A stretch of 64,000 nucleotides of DNA from Vibrionales bacterium SWAT-3 (GCA_000169995.1 AAZW01000002.1:124001-188000); one strand, 5' to 3'. Shown: positions 17,964 through 28,147, numbered from the stretch's first letter. Program-made: numbers and translations. The notes: a model not told the origin generated them from the sequence alone.

Positions 17964-18503
17964 ATGAAAAAGATTGCACTTAAAATTGTAGGACTAACGG
18001 TTTTGGCTTCTGCGCTAACTGGTTGTATCGGCAGTAACGCCGTAACAGGGAAAGTGATGAAATTTAACGTTGAAGTTGTCGATAACCGCTATGCTCGTGC
18101 AGGTGTGAACTTCCTATTAGCGCCTGTGTACGGTATTACGACAGCAGCCGATTATGTGGTATTCAACTCTCTTGAATTCTGGACAGGCAAAAACCCTATC
18201 AGTGGCGCACCACACGTATTTGACACAAAAACAGACACTCACTTCAAGGTGAACGATGACCTCGATCCAAGCCTCAAAGAAGCACCTGTAGGACCAATCT
18301 CAAACAACCGCACGATTGAAACTGGTGAAATGATTAAGATCGATGAAAATACTATCCAAATGGACATCGTTTACAACAGTGGTGAGACCGCAACACTTAC
18401 TGGTATCAAAGAAGGCCAGAACGTGACTTACTACATGGATGGCCAACTAGTATCGCAAACCACTATTGCTGAATTAGAGAAAATACAAGCGACTGCATCA
18501 TAA
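17964..18503 (+). CDS. DUF3332-type lipoprotein
   Basis: 179 residues from the ATG at 17964 (MKKIALKIVGLTVLASALTGC). The open frame extends upstream but without signal-like sequence. The lipobox LTGC predicts lipidation at Cys21. The body (VMKFNVEVVDNRYARAGVNF, YGITTAADYVVFNSLEFWTG) matches my memory of DUF3332 proteins common in Vibrio. It is probably membrane anchored. Its function is unknown. The gene is monocistronic, with a strong terminator after it. Confidence 0.8.
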   Translation: MKKIALKIVGLTVLASALTGCIGSNAVTGKVMKFNVEVVDNRYARAGVNFLLAPVYGITTAADYVVFNSLEFWTGKNPISGAPHVFDTKTDTHFKVNDDLDPSLKEAPVGPISNNRTIETGEMIKIDENTIQMDIVYNSGETATLTGIKEGQNVTYYMDGQLVSQTTIAELEKIQATAS

Positions 18504-18525
18504 GGTTTGATCTCTGAGAAGCAGT

Positions 18526-18565
18526 AAAAAGCCCGGCATTGCTAAGCAATTACCGGGCTTTTTTA
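18526..18565. terminator. Bidirectional terminator
   Basis: Stem GCCCGG / CCGGGC with an inner ATTGC / GCAAT extension and A- and T-runs on the two sides. It lies between the convergent DUF3332 gene and the ion channel gene. Confidence 0.88.
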
Positions 18566-18573
18566 TACACGCT

Positions 18574-19233
18574 CTAATCTGAATGGGACTGTGCCAACCG
18601 AATACTGACTAAACTCGCCACCATAATCGCTAAATAGAAGCTGCCGATGATAGATTCCATAAATACAAAGAACTGAGCAATTGGCAAGGCTGGAGAAATA
18701 TCTCCATAGCCTACCGTTGTCAAAGTGATAAAGCTGAAATACATCGCATTAAACAAGTTGGTTAGCCAAATTTGCTCTTCTAAACCATTAAATGCGTTAG
18801 GGAAGATCTCTAAAATTAACAGATAGATAGTTGACCACGCGAAGCCCAACAGCAAATAAATACAAATGGAGCCTATAATGTGATTGGGTGTTACGGTTTT
18901 CGCTTGTATCACCTGCCTTAACGCCGAGTAAATATGTGAAAACAGAAAGATGGCTAGGGCAGTTAGAGTAACAATCGATAGGTTATAGCCTTCTAAGAAC
19001 GAAAACACACCCGATACCGACGCGGTGATCAACAACAACCCATACCAAGAGCGATACAAAGAACGCTCTTTATGAATCCCGACAATCGAAACCGCTAAGG
19101 TAATAATTATCAAAAATAGAATTGTTTTTTGGCCTTGCGGATAAAACTGCTGCATCACCGCGCAACCAAAAAACAACACCAACAGTGCGTAGAATAAGAA
19201 GTAGAAGTTGTCGTCTTTCGAGACTGCCTTCAT
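18574..19233 (-). CDS. Two-pore-type potassium channel-like protein
   Basis: 219 residues. About five hydrophobic helices precede a pore loop with the selectivity filter TVGYGD (ITLTTVGYGDISP), then a last helix. This is an Ion_trans_2 pore without a C-terminal regulatory RCK domain. The six-helix length is larger than a minimal KcsA-type channel. The start codon directly abuts the stop of the AI-2E-family gene upstream, so it is co-transcribed with that transporter cluster. Confidence 0.85.
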   Translation of the reverse strand: MKAVSKDDNFYFLFYALLVLFFGCAVMQQFYPQGQKTILFLIIITLAVSIVGIHKERSLYRSWYGLLLITASVSGVFSFLEGYNLSIVTLTALAIFLFSHIYSALRQVIQAKTVTPNHIIGSICIYLLLGFAWSTIYLLILEIFPNAFNGLEEQIWLTNLFNAMYFSFITLTTVGYGDISPALPIAQFFVFMESIIGSFYLAIMVASLVSIRLAQSHSD

Positions 19234-20301
19234 CTATTTGTCCTCTTCTTTTGGCTCCAAGCCTAACCAAGAGACCATTAGCTCGTAAGACAAACTCAAG
19301 ATAACTGCACCGACAAACAAGCCTACGATGCCGGACATCGCCATTCCACCTAACGCACCGAGCAGAATCACCAACATTGGAATATGAGAACCACGGCTTA
19401 ACAGCATAGGTTTTAAGATAGCGTCACTGCCGCTGACCAAAATACACCAAACCAAGAAAAAGCTTGCCGCAAGCGTCGATTCAACACTGAACATGTAGAT
19501 AATTGCAGGCAATAGCGCAAGAATCGGAGGTAGCTGGATAATCGCAATAAGTAACACAGCCAACGCCCACATTGCCGCTGCAGGAACACCTGCAATCACC
19601 AATCCGATTGCTGACATAATGGATTGAATAACAGCAACACCAATCACACCTTGCACAACACTACGCACCGTTGATTTCGATAGCTGGACTAATTCAACAC
19701 CCTTACCATCAGTCAAGCGCGCGACTAAGTGCGTTACACCCGTCTGGCATTTGTCTGCATTACTCATAAACGCGCCAGCAATAATGGTCGAGATAATGAA
19801 TTGAATAAAACCACCACCAAGAGACCCTAATATTGAAGCCGCTTTAGTAGCAAATGCCTTCAGCTCTTCCGCGTACTTGATGAACACGCCCTCAATATTT
19901 GAAGAGGCATGAACTAAGGTGGCATACACTTTTTCACCGATGAATGGGATCTCTTGTAGCGACTCTTTTGGTTTAGGCAGAGACAAGGTTCCGTCCTGAA
20001 GCCCCGTCATTAAATCGGATGCGCTCGTGTAGATACCAGAAGACAATGCCACTAATGGGATAAGCAGCAACAACACGCCAATAAAGCTCAACAATGCACT
20101 GGCTTTACCTTTCGACAGCCCAGTTTTATTTGAAATGGCAACGGCTACTGGATACAACGCTGTCGCGATAATTGCGCCCCACACCACCAGCAAAATGAAT
20201 GGGCGTAAAATTGAAAAACACCAATAGACTAGCATCGCAATGGCAGCAATCTTTATTGCGGCGTCAATCGCCTGTTTAGAAAAATCATCGGTTAACTTCA
20301 T
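19234..20301 (-). CDS. AI-2E family transporter
   Basis: About 355 residues from the ATG at 20301 (MKLTDDFSKQAI), which has AAGGA upstream. Eight or so helices in the AI-2E_transport pattern: FILLVVWGAIIATALYP early, the soluble middle part with its amphipathic helices, then GLFVGAVILSLSYEL near the C-terminus. The family includes the AI-2 exporter TqsA but also many sodium/proton or unknown-substrate members, so the name does not prove autoinducer export. It lies between DUF2955 and an ion channel in an apparent operon. Confidence 0.87.
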   Translation of the reverse strand: MKLTDDFSKQAIDAAIKIAAIAMLVYWCFSILRPFILLVVWGAIIATALYPVAVAISNKTGLSKGKASALLSFIGVLLLLIPLVALSSGIYTSASDLMTGLQDGTLSLPKPKESLQEIPFIGEKVYATLVHASSNIEGVFIKYAEELKAFATKAASILGSLGGGFIQFIISTIIAGAFMSNADKCQTGVTHLVARLTDGKGVELVQLSKSTVRSVVQGVIGVAVIQSIMSAIGLVIAGVPAAAMWALAVLLIAIIQLPPILALLPAIIYMFSVESTLAASFFLVWCILVSGSDAILKPMLLSRGSHIPMLVILLGALGGMAMSGIVGLFVGAVILSLSYELMVSWLGLEPKEEDK

Positions 20302-20325
20302 GACACGTCCTTGTAGAGGCAAAAA

Positions 20326-21345
20326 TTAAGGCTGATTTTGTAAGAACTTCCAATTCCTAGTCTCAAGGAAAAGCGAAGCCAAAATCATATAAATCCCAAT
20401 TAACACTAACTGGAATATGCGAATAAAAGTGTTGCTATCAATATCGCCAGAGCTCATCAATGTGCTCCCAACAAGTACCAATAAGGTGCTAAATGCAGTG
20501 GCAAAGATCGGCGCTTTTTCTGGAACGGTATAGATCTTGGTCGCCATAAGGATAGCAACAAGACCAATAAACAAAGAATAGAAGACAATGTTAGGAACAA
20601 TCGAAAGAATCGAGAATGCCGCAATCGCCAACAAGCCTCCAATACCGTTACTGATCACCAAAAAGGCACTCAACTTTATCGATTTCTCTGACGTAATCAT
20701 TAACGATAGCAGCGCAATGAACATCATTGTCAATAACGCTTCAGAGATTTGAAAAATAAAGAAAAAGCACACCACTGGATAAGAGATGATCATAGCCCGA
20801 AATGCCGCATACCAGCGCTGCCTCTTTTCGAGAGGCGCTGCCGCAAACCCTGAGAATTCGGATTTAGGTTCTGGGAAAAACACGTGAACTAATGCAAAGA
20901 TCATCACTGACACCACACCCGATGTCGCCAGGCCAGATGCCAGTAATACTGAGACGCCAGGGTTATCAATCGCCATAAATGGCAACATCAACACGGCAAT
21001 CAATAAAACGGTAGCAAACAGGTTCCATTTAGGGTCTACAAACAAGTAGTAACCCCACAACATCATTAACCCCACCAAAATCAACAGAGGGATTGGATAA
21101 TGGGTTATCCCACGAGACAGCAATAAACCCAAGACCATGGTAGCAACCACCGCCAACAACAGTTCGTAGACAGTTTCTTTATGCAGGTTTGGTTTATCGA
21201 TTAAAAACTTAGCCGTGAACACTGGCGCTACAAATGCAAGCGGCCAGTTAATCCATGCAGCTAAAAAGACAGCTAACGTGACCCCGACGGTATACCGCAG
21301 GATCCGTTGCTGTGTTTGTTGATCGAGTACAAGCTTATCGGACAT
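20326..21345 (-). CDS. DUF2955-type inner membrane protein
   Basis: About 339 residues with two blocks of hydrophobic helices separated by a cytoplasmic stretch (PEPKSEFSGF), resembling DUF2955 and the fusaric-acid-resistance/aromatic-acid exporter layout. I start at 21345 (MSDKLVLDQQ). A start four codons earlier is also possible. The frame overlaps the HlyD gene end by 11 bases. DUF2955 proteins are usually paired with an HlyD-type adaptor, as here, which suggests a small efflux pump. Confidence 0.8.
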   Translation of the reverse strand: MSDKLVLDQQTQQRILRYTVGVTLAVFLAAWINWPLAFVAPVFTAKFLIDKPNLHKETVYELLLAVVATMVLGLLLSRGITHYPIPLLILVGLMMLWGYYLFVDPKWNLFATVLLIAVLMLPFMAIDNPGVSVLLASGLATSGVVSVMIFALVHVFFPEPKSEFSGFAAAPLEKRQRWYAAFRAMIISYPVVCFFFIFQISEALLTMMFIALLSLMITSEKSIKLSAFLVISNGIGGLLAIAAFSILSIVPNIVFYSLFIGLVAILMATKIYTVPEKAPIFATAFSTLLVLVGSTLMSSGDIDSNTFIRIFQLVLIGIYMILASLFLETRNWKFLQNQP

Positions 21346-22342
21346 AAGACAATACACTTATAAATCGAATCCAAAGTTTGCCTATTGCGTTGAAAACAAA
21401 GTTGTCGCCGCTGTAGACAATCACATCCGCCTGACCACCAACACGTAACATGCCTTGCATCGCCTCACGTTCAAACTCGATAGTAATTGGCAGCATTTGA
21501 GTTTGGCGCAACCAGCCAGTTTGTTGACTCGCCTGAGCAAGTTTACCTGCTTGATCGTTTTGTCCCCAATCGACACCCCAATCAATGCTGCTCACACGAC
21601 CTTTCACGATTCGATCCGGGGCAAAATCTAGAGCAACTTCCACTTCATCGCCAACCGTGACATTACCTAAGCTATTTTCACGGTAGTACGCTTCGATCCA
21701 GATGTCTTCCGTCGACACAAACGTCATGATCGCCTGACCTGCGGAAGCATAGAAACCTTCGGATAGGCTGAAGTTAGACACACCGCCTTGCGTTGGCGCT
21801 TTGATAACAGTACGTTCAAGGTTCAACTGAGCTTGTTCAAGCGCCAATAATGCTGCTTTCACTTGGCTGTTCTCTTCGCCCTCTTTAGCCACCTGTTGCT
21901 TAGCACGTTCCAAATCCGCTTCAGCATTGGTCACGTTAGCTCGTGCTGTTGCCAAAGCCGCTCGAGCTTCGTCTGCATCCGATTTGGAAACCACACCTTT
22001 GTCTGCCATCTCCAAGATACGCTTGGCCTGCAGCTGAGTATTTTGTTTCTCAACCAAAGCAGAAGTGAGCTTAGCCTGTGCAGAAGCAATACTTGCGGTT
22101 TGAGCACCGACATTTTGCCCTGCAATTAGATTGATGAACGAGTTCGGGTCAAAATCGACAAAGCCAATTGAGACGGCATCACTGTCAGTGAGAGCAATGG
22201 AAGCAGCAAAGATTTTCTCTAGACGATGTTGAATCGCTTCATTGGACGCTTCAACACCAAACGAAGCAAGGCCAGTTAAAAGTAGAACAGTTGAAGGGGA
22301 ATATCGGAACTGGGGTGAAAGCATTAAGTTGACTCCATTCAA
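21335..22342 (-). CDS. HlyD-family membrane fusion protein
   Basis: 335 residues. A long coiled-coil hairpin (about residues 80-175) is followed by the beta-barrel half with KAPTQGGVSNFSLSEGFYAS and IWIEAYYRENSLGNVTVGDE, typical of EmrA/HlyD adaptors. The start is unusual. After a hydrophobic stretch (VLLLTGLASFGVEA), the usual first lipoyl half-motif of the family is not obvious, so the N-terminus is divergent or damaged. First gene of the HlyD-DUF2955-AI-2E-channel cluster. Confidence 0.8.
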   Translation of the reverse strand: MNGVNLMLSPQFRYSPSTVLLLTGLASFGVEASNEAIQHRLEKIFAASIALTDSDAVSIGFVDFDPNSFINLIAGQNVGAQTASIASAQAKLTSALVEKQNTQLQAKRILEMADKGVVSKSDADEARAALATARANVTNAEADLERAKQQVAKEGEENSQVKAALLALEQAQLNLERTVIKAPTQGGVSNFSLSEGFYASAGQAIMTFVSTEDIWIEAYYRENSLGNVTVGDEVEVALDFAPDRIVKGRVSSIDWGVDWGQNDQAGKLAQASQQTGWLRQTQMLPITIEFEREAMQGMLRVGGQADVIVYSGDNFVFNAIGKLWIRFISVLSYVR

Positions 22343-22679
22343 ACTTATGCTTCAAGTGTAATTGGTAATTTTACTATTTCAATCAGATAGTTAATAGTGT
22401 TGTTGATACCCCTCTCAGTTCCGTTTGCAAGAGTGTAGCCAAATCTATGGAGCCCCAAAGCTCTTCTACGTCTTGGATTCTAAAATGAATAATCATATTT
22501 ACCTCTCTATTGTTCGAAAACCCATTCAAGAACTCATATTGGATTATTCTCAGCCTAAGTGCTTACCATAATGCGCCAAGCGCACTTTAAGAGCTGTTTC
22601 GCATCCTGAGCAATAAGCGTTTGAATATCTTATGTTTCTCTCCTTCGTTTTTGATAACCCTTTACTCAGGAAGAAGTAG
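22343..22679. other. Intergenic region between divergent genes
   Basis: About 340 bases between the HlyD gene and the membrane protein at 22680. It must hold both promoters. I could not identify a specific operator. Confidence 0.5.
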
Positions 22680-23159
22680 ATGAGCAATATAGAAAAAGTA
22701 TATGGATTTAATACGCCGCAACGACTCTTTGTCGGATACACACTTGCCGTACTCGTTGATTTAACCGTTCTCAATTTTTTCGATGAATACTGGGACTTTG
22801 TAAATATCGAGTCATTCACCATCTCATTTGCTGCTGCAATTTTACTGCAGTTGCTGCTCAAACTGTCTATCGGTTTGGAACATAAGCTCGCGGATTACTT
22901 CAAGTCGAAGCCGGGAACTGCACCTAAGATCTACAGGGGACTATCAAGCTATGTGATTTGGGTGGGCTCAAAGTTCGTTATGCTTGAAGCGATCAATATC
23001 TTATTTGGCGATAAAGTCGATTTCAGTGGCCCTTGGAATGGCGTGGTCGCCTTCTTTGCTGTGGTATTTACGATTCTGATTGCCGAAGTGATTGTGTCTA
23101 AAATTTACTTCGCACTCGATGACACACAGAAGAGTGAAAAATCCCCAGCACTCGATTAG
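22680..23159 (+). CDS. Hypothetical inner membrane protein (159 aa)
   Basis: Four predicted transmembrane helices (around residues 20-35, 45-65, 90-110 and 120-145) with short loops and a charged C-terminal tail. AGGAAGAAG precedes the ATG. I do not recognise the family. Proteins of this size and topology are widespread and unnamed in marine Gammaproteobacteria. It converges on the porin gene. Confidence 0.75.
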   Translation: MSNIEKVYGFNTPQRLFVGYTLAVLVDLTVLNFFDEYWDFVNIESFTISFAAAILLQLLLKLSIGLEHKLADYFKSKPGTAPKIYRGLSSYVIWVGSKFVMLEAINILFGDKVDFSGPWNGVVAFFAVVFTILIAEVIVSKIYFALDDTQKSEKSPALD

Positions 23160-23202
23160 ATAAGGTTTAATAGAACCGAAGACAAAATAATAAGTAGCGG
23201 AA

Positions 23203-24444
23203 TTAGATAAAGATTCTCGCACGAACACCAAACACCCAAGCGCTGCTTTCACTTGAAAACGCAGGATCTTTTATGTACTGAATGTCAGGCGTCACTTGGA
23301 AGTGATCACCAAACTGCATGTTGTAGTAAATCTCAGCGGTCCATTGCTCTGTGCTGCCGCTTATTGCTTTCGCATCAGCTGCAAAAGAATCACCATTCAC
23401 TTCTGCCCAGTTCAGTGCCACACCTAAGTTGTTGGTTGGCTTTCCTAATCCAAAGTAACCCATACCAACAGAAATCGATTTATCGTAAAGGGCTACATCC
23501 CCTTCTGAGAACCCACCGCGAACAAACGGCATCACTTGGCCACTCGTGAACTGACTCCACGAGAAATTAACGCCTGAGCCACCTTCCGCAGATAAGCTAT
23601 TACTATGGCGAGTATCATCACCAAAATCCCAGAAAGTCACATGGAAGTTATCGGTGTAGATCTGCTCTTGCAAAGCTGTCCAACCTAACTCCAGTGTGGT
23701 GAAGTAGGAAGCATCGCTACCAAAGGCAGTATCAAAGCCATCAAAAATGTCATCGGACTTACCATTTGCATCTGCGATACCACCAACGACATAAAAATTC
23801 TCGCCAAGCATATGACCCGCAGAAAGAGCAAGTACACCATCATCTGGCAGTCCCATTGCTCCTGAGCCTGTCGAGAATGCTAAATTTGTAAAACCAGACC
23901 AAGGGCTTGCGAGAGCGTAGACATCGGCATAGTTCGTTACATCTTGCCAACCGACAACGATAGTACCTTTACCATCATTAATTTTTTGCTTCCAATTCAA
24001 GTCTGTTACTCGAAAACCTTGGTCGCTGTAGGCTGGACCAATCGCACCAACATAGCCAAGTGGACCAAAAGAATAATCTTTTGGCGCAGTATCGCCATAA
24101 GCATGCCTATGCTCGACCTTCCATACCAAGCTACCTGAGTTTTGTGTGTCTTTTCCTAGCAGATGCCATGAACCATAGAGTCGTGCGACACCTGATGATG
24201 CATTCACGCTATCGCTACCTACACCATCCCCAGAGGTTAACCCTAAAGCAAAGTAATCGGCACCAAAGGTAAAACCATCCTCGGCTAATGACTCTCGCCA
24301 AGATTTCTTCTGTGCTTTCTGCTCTGCAATTATGTTTTCAACAGAGTCTGGGCCATCAAAGTTTGCGCTATAAACGACTGGGCTAATCGAGCTAACCGCC
24401 ACAATCACCGCCATACTTAATTTAGAAAATCTTGAGTTCATCAT
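23203..24444 (-). CDS. Carbohydrate-selective porin, OprB family
   Basis: 413 residues with a signal peptide (MAVIVAVSSISPVVYS) and an outer-membrane barrel sequence of alternating strands. Recognisable OprB features are WRESLAEDGFTFGADYFALG at the mature N-terminus, the SGVARLYGSW strand, and the end FGVRARIFI, with a near-terminal aromatic as in outer membrane proteins. It would admit sugars or related solutes. The AraC-type gene just upstream on the same strand is a plausible regulator, but that gene is frameshifted here. Confidence 0.85.
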   Translation of the reverse strand: MMNSRFSKLSMAVIVAVSSISPVVYSANFDGPDSVENIIAEQKAQKKSWRESLAEDGFTFGADYFALGLTSGDGVGSDSVNASSGVARLYGSWHLLGKDTQNSGSLVWKVEHRHAYGDTAPKDYSFGPLGYVGAIGPAYSDQGFRVTDLNWKQKINDGKGTIVVGWQDVTNYADVYALASPWSGFTNLAFSTGSGAMGLPDDGVLALSAGHMLGENFYVVGGIADANGKSDDIFDGFDTAFGSDASYFTTLELGWTALQEQIYTDNFHVTFWDFGDDTRHSNSLSAEGGSGVNFSWSQFTSGQVMPFVRGGFSEGDVALYDKSISVGMGYFGLGKPTNNLGVALNWAEVNGDSFAADAKAISGSTEQWTAEIYYNMQFGDHFQVTPDIQYIKDPAFSSESSAWVFGVRARIFI

Positions 24445-24669
24445 GTCACCACTGCAATTTAAGATAGTTTTATTTTATGTATTACTCAGATGAAAAATTG
24501 TCATTTGATGACACTGAACCATTAAAGAATAATATTGCTCAAAGTCACCTTACTAATATTCAATAACTTAGTAGGCATATTGCCACTCTTAAAGGTTGAT
24601 AAATGGCCATTTGCTGACAATGATGAATTCTGTGTGCTGGCTTTCAGTTTGGTTGCACTTATTGATGCA

Positions 24670-25679
24670 TCAAGATTCGAGATTCTCTTTTCGATATTGT
24701 CTTGGCGTCATGTTCATTTGACGCTTAAACGCACGAGTGAAGTGAGATGAATCGGAATAGCCCATCTTTGCCCCTACTTGTGTAATCGACAAATCTGGCT
24801 GCTTAAGCAATTCCAATACTTGCTCCAATACCATCTCCTCTATCAGAGTTTTGTAGACGACTCCTTCTTGCTCCAAACGGCGTTGGATAGTCCTGACATG
24901 CATGTTTAAGATTTCAGACGCGAGACTAATCGGGAGTCTTCCCATAGTCAGGTACGGTTTAATGACAAGTTTAAAAGCACTTAAGAAAGAGCTAGGCAAA
25001 GGAGCGGCAGATTCAAGAACAGGGGGGGGGCTTTAGGCAAAATAATTGGCTCAAGCATGATCGCTTCTGGGATTTCAAAAGCCGTAACTGGCCTGTGTGT
25101 GAAAAACTGAGCGCTACCCATTTGAGGCAAAGATTGGAAGCATTCAAGGTCATCACTCTGAATACCGACTTCCGATGGCTTCCAACGCCCCTGCGTTAAC
25201 ACTGAAATCAGTTCATTAATAAAAATAACCGAGAACAGTTCAGCAAACTTAAACCAAGGAGCGTTTGTAAATGGCTTCTCACGAACAAACCACCACTTAC
25301 CACCTGCGTGTTCGGTATAGACATGAGCACCATTGAATACCAACTTTAGCTGTTCACCAAATTGGTCAAGTGCACTTTTCAGGGAGTCCTGTTGATTCAG
25401 TTTTGCCACAAACCTAGGCACATAGGTTTGCTTGCAAAAGCTCCACATAAACAGCGAGAACTCTTCTCGTGATGCTGACTCTCCCATAATCTTGACCACA
25501 TTTTTTATGGTTGTCTCTGGGAGATAATCGTAATGATCATTACTAGTAAGAATATCGTTGGGGATTTTTGCGCTACGTAACAAGGTGTAGATTTCACCAT
25601 CGATATAGCTCAGCAGTTCAGCAAAAAGCTCAACCTCTTTTTTATCGACCACTGCCATTGTATGAGGGGTATTAGGCAT
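24670..25679 (-). pseudogene. AraC-family regulator split at a C9 tract
   Basis: Two frames make one AraC-type regulator of about 336 residues. The N-terminal Arabinose_bd-like part (25679 down to about 25030) reads into a tract of nine C (G9 at 25022-25030 on +). It then runs out of frame and stops at 24981. The C-terminal HTH_18 domain continues in another phase, with DLSITQVGAKMGYSDSSHFTRAF and FKRQMNMTPRQYRK. Eight C would join them (VLESAAPLPSSFLSAF follows). GAGGAAAGG precedes the start. This is either phase variation, a true pseudogene, or a homopolymer error. It lies upstream of the OprB-type porin. Confidence 0.85.
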
Positions 25680-25853
25680 CCTTTCCTCTTATTCTGTTCA
25701 TTCATGAACTTAAATTGTTTCCTTACTTAAGATAGCAGATTTAGCAGAACTTCACATAGGCTTACTAACCAGAACAGTTCATTAAACTCACCAATAAACA
25801 ACTGGTTAGTAACCATGACACGTGTAACTTGTGAGTATTAGTATCGAACCCTT

Positions 25854-26282
25854 TTATTGAGTTAGAGGCTGAGCTTTACGCACCAAAATAACTCGAACAT
25901 GGTCGTATACCAGATTGAACAGAAACGCGTAAATGGTAATAAAAATGGTCACGCCGATATCCATCAAGAATGCCTGCCAAACTCCTACATTGAGTAAGTA
26001 AGCCATGACAGGAATAGTTGCAATGAGCAAACCCGCTTCAAATAACACGACGTGAAACACCCGTAATTTCAATGAACGCTCTGATTTTTCACCAGTTAAG
26101 TAGCGATCAAAAATGCGATTAAAGCAGTAGTTCCAAACCATCGCGATGGTAGCAACAACTATCATGGTTCCTGATAAGGCATTCACATCGTGATCGGTAA
26201 ATATTGCTAAGCCGATTATTGAAAGCGTTACGGCCAAAACTTCGAATAACACTGAGTGAAACACTCTTTCTAACGTACTCAT
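25854..26282 (-). CDS. PACE family efflux transporter (AceI-like)
   Basis: 142 residues with four helices arranged as two tandem bacterial-transmembrane-pair domains. Each begins RVFHxVLFE (residues 6-14 and about 74-82), with the conserved glutamate of helix 1. That is the proteobacterial antimicrobial compound efflux family (AceI of Acinetobacter, chlorhexidine and short diamines). It is divergent from a LysR gene, the usual PACE arrangement, and that LysR gene is broken in this sequence. Confidence 0.9.
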   Translation of the reverse strand: MSTLERVFHSVLFEVLAVTLSIIGLAIFTDHDVNALSGTMIVVATIAMVWNYCFNRIFDRYLTGEKSERSLKLRVFHVVLFEAGLLIATIPVMAYLLNVGVWQAFLMDIGVTIFITIYAFLFNLVYDHVRVILVRKAQPLTQ

Positions 26283-26419
26283 ACATTCCTCTAAATCATC
26301 AAGTATGTGTTGGATTAGCTAGGATTATGTCACCCGAAATAATAAGAGAAAGTTAACAGCCATCACGAACAGTGATAGCCTGAGCAATTCAGTCTAATCC
26401 CAAAGTCGCGAGAGATAAC

Positions 26420-27321
26420 ATGTACAGTTTTGAGCAATTAAAAGTCTTCGTCACTGTGTGTGAAAGTGGCTCTTTTTCTGCGGCAGCGCGTAAGTTAAAA
26501 CGAGCTCAGTCCGGTGTTAGTCAGTCGATCGCCAACTTAGAAATTGCCATCGACCAAGAGCTGTTTAATCGAGAGAAGAACATCCCCGTTTTAACCTCTA
26601 CAGGTAAAGCGTTATTACCTGTCGCTAAGTCGATTCTCGACCAACAAAAGTACTTCGATCAAAAAGTAGAATCGCTGACACAAGAAGATGAGCATGAACT
26701 GATCATTGCTGTGGATGAGAGCATCATTGATAAGAACTTCATCAAGATAATCAGCTCGCTAGCCGATCAATTTCCAATTACGCACTTCGATATTATTACG
26801 ACCTCTACCTTCGATGGGAAGACCTAGTAAGACGCGGAAAAGCGCAGATAGGCATCATCTATGCGGATGGTGAACTTAAGGTAGATATGGACTTTTTCTT
26901 ACTTGGCCAAGCACGTTTTCTCACTGTCAGTTCCGCCACACACGAGCTCAGCCAAATGCCCGTGGTGCAAGATTCCGACTTAAAACGTTACCGCCAATGC
27001 GTGCATCGTAGCTCAAAGCAACGTGAGCTGTGGTTCACCTATGGAATTAGCTCAATGCTCTGGTATGCCAATAACCACAAGACAATTATTGACCTCGTTG
27101 AGCAAAACGTTGGCTGGGCAAATGTGCCTGAAATGATGGTAATGGAAGGTATTCAGAAAGGTGACTTGGTTGCTCTGCCAGTGGCACACGAGCATGGCGG
27201 CTGGATAACCCCTGTCGGTTGTTTGGTGTCGCGTAGCCACATAAATGGGCCAGTGCTAACCAGTTTGATTGAGAAATTAGAAGGGTATTCACTGCAATAC
27301 AATCAATGGCAGGCAAACTAG
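26420..27321 (+). pseudogene. LysR-family regulator, frameshifted
   Basis: The first frame (26420-26827) has the LysR helix-turn-helix (SFSAAARKLKRAQSGVSQSI) and the start of the effector domain, then meets TAG TAA. The rest continues in another phase as EDLVRRGKAQIGIIYADGEL and on to 27321. Adding one G to GGG at 26816-26818 restores a protein of about 300 residues, the normal size. A one-base deletion is the simplest cause. Divergent from the PACE efflux gene, so its loss would alter control of that pump. Confidence 0.88.
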
Positions 27322-27703
27322 CTCAACACTACATTGCAATACCGGTAGTGCGTTTCTCCGTACTACCGCATTTCTACACGTTTCACCGATAAATATCTTT
27401 GTCGTCTGGACAAAACACCCTAGTTGATGTCCCAAAGTGACCTAACTACACTGCGATCCCAACGGGTTTGTCTTTTCAAACGAATGTAGACATACCCAAA
27501 TCGCTCTTTAACACCACTGACCTAACTTCAAATCTCCCACATGAGTGTTCTGCATCGCAGCCGCTTATGACAGCTTCAAATAGATCACTTTTTGAATTTA
27601 ATTCACCCCAGTTTATGAGCCCTCTTTGAGAGCTTTTCTATATCTAAATGAACCTTTTGGAAAATTTGTCGTGAACGTTTTAAGAAATATTTGCCCTGAG
27701 AAA
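27322..27703. other. Intergenic stretch, nothing recognised
   Basis: About 380 bases. No supported gene, terminator or operator. A hypothetical protein gene begins at its right end. Confidence 0.5.
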
Positions 27704-28048
27704 ATGGGTAAAGAGCGTAACAAACGAGAGTATGATTTACGCGTACTTAATTGTGTCAGTGAAAGCGAATATGAATCGCGTATGGCTGTTTGGAATAGCC
27801 TAGCGTTAACTGCTACTCCGTCTGCTTCGGAAACAAAAGGCTTCATCGATGAGTCTTTCAACAAGCTTCAGCAAGATCTGAAAGACGCTAGCCGTGAGTT
27901 ATCGATTAACTACACCGACTTCATCGCAATGGCGCACGAAGAGATCAACTACATTAGGATTTTCGTTGCTGATAAAACTGCGCAATACGGCTGGTACGCT
28001 GCGATCGTTCTTATGATCATCGGCACCGTTGCTCTGTGTATTCAGTAA
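27704..28048 (+). CDS. Hypothetical protein with C-terminal membrane anchor (114 aa)
   Basis: From the ATG at 27704 (MGKERNKREYDLRVLNCVSE), with GAG close upstream. Non-ATG starts further upstream are open but less convincing. The first 90 residues are soluble and helical (a stretch around QQDLKDASRELSINYTDF). The last 20 form one transmembrane helix (WYAAIVLMIIGTVALCI). Tail-anchored topology. Family not recognised. Confidence 0.65.
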   Translation: MGKERNKREYDLRVLNCVSESEYESRMAVWNSLALTATPSASETKGFIDESFNKLQQDLKDASRELSINYTDFIAMAHEEINYIRIFVADKTAQYGWYAAIVLMIIGTVALCIQ

Positions 28049-28147
28049 GTTAGGCTCTATCTTCAGCTGAAGAGCCCTTGAGCGCTTTCATACGCGCTAA
28101 CTAGAAAACAAATGATTCGCTTCATTTGTTTTCTAGCCACCACAAAC

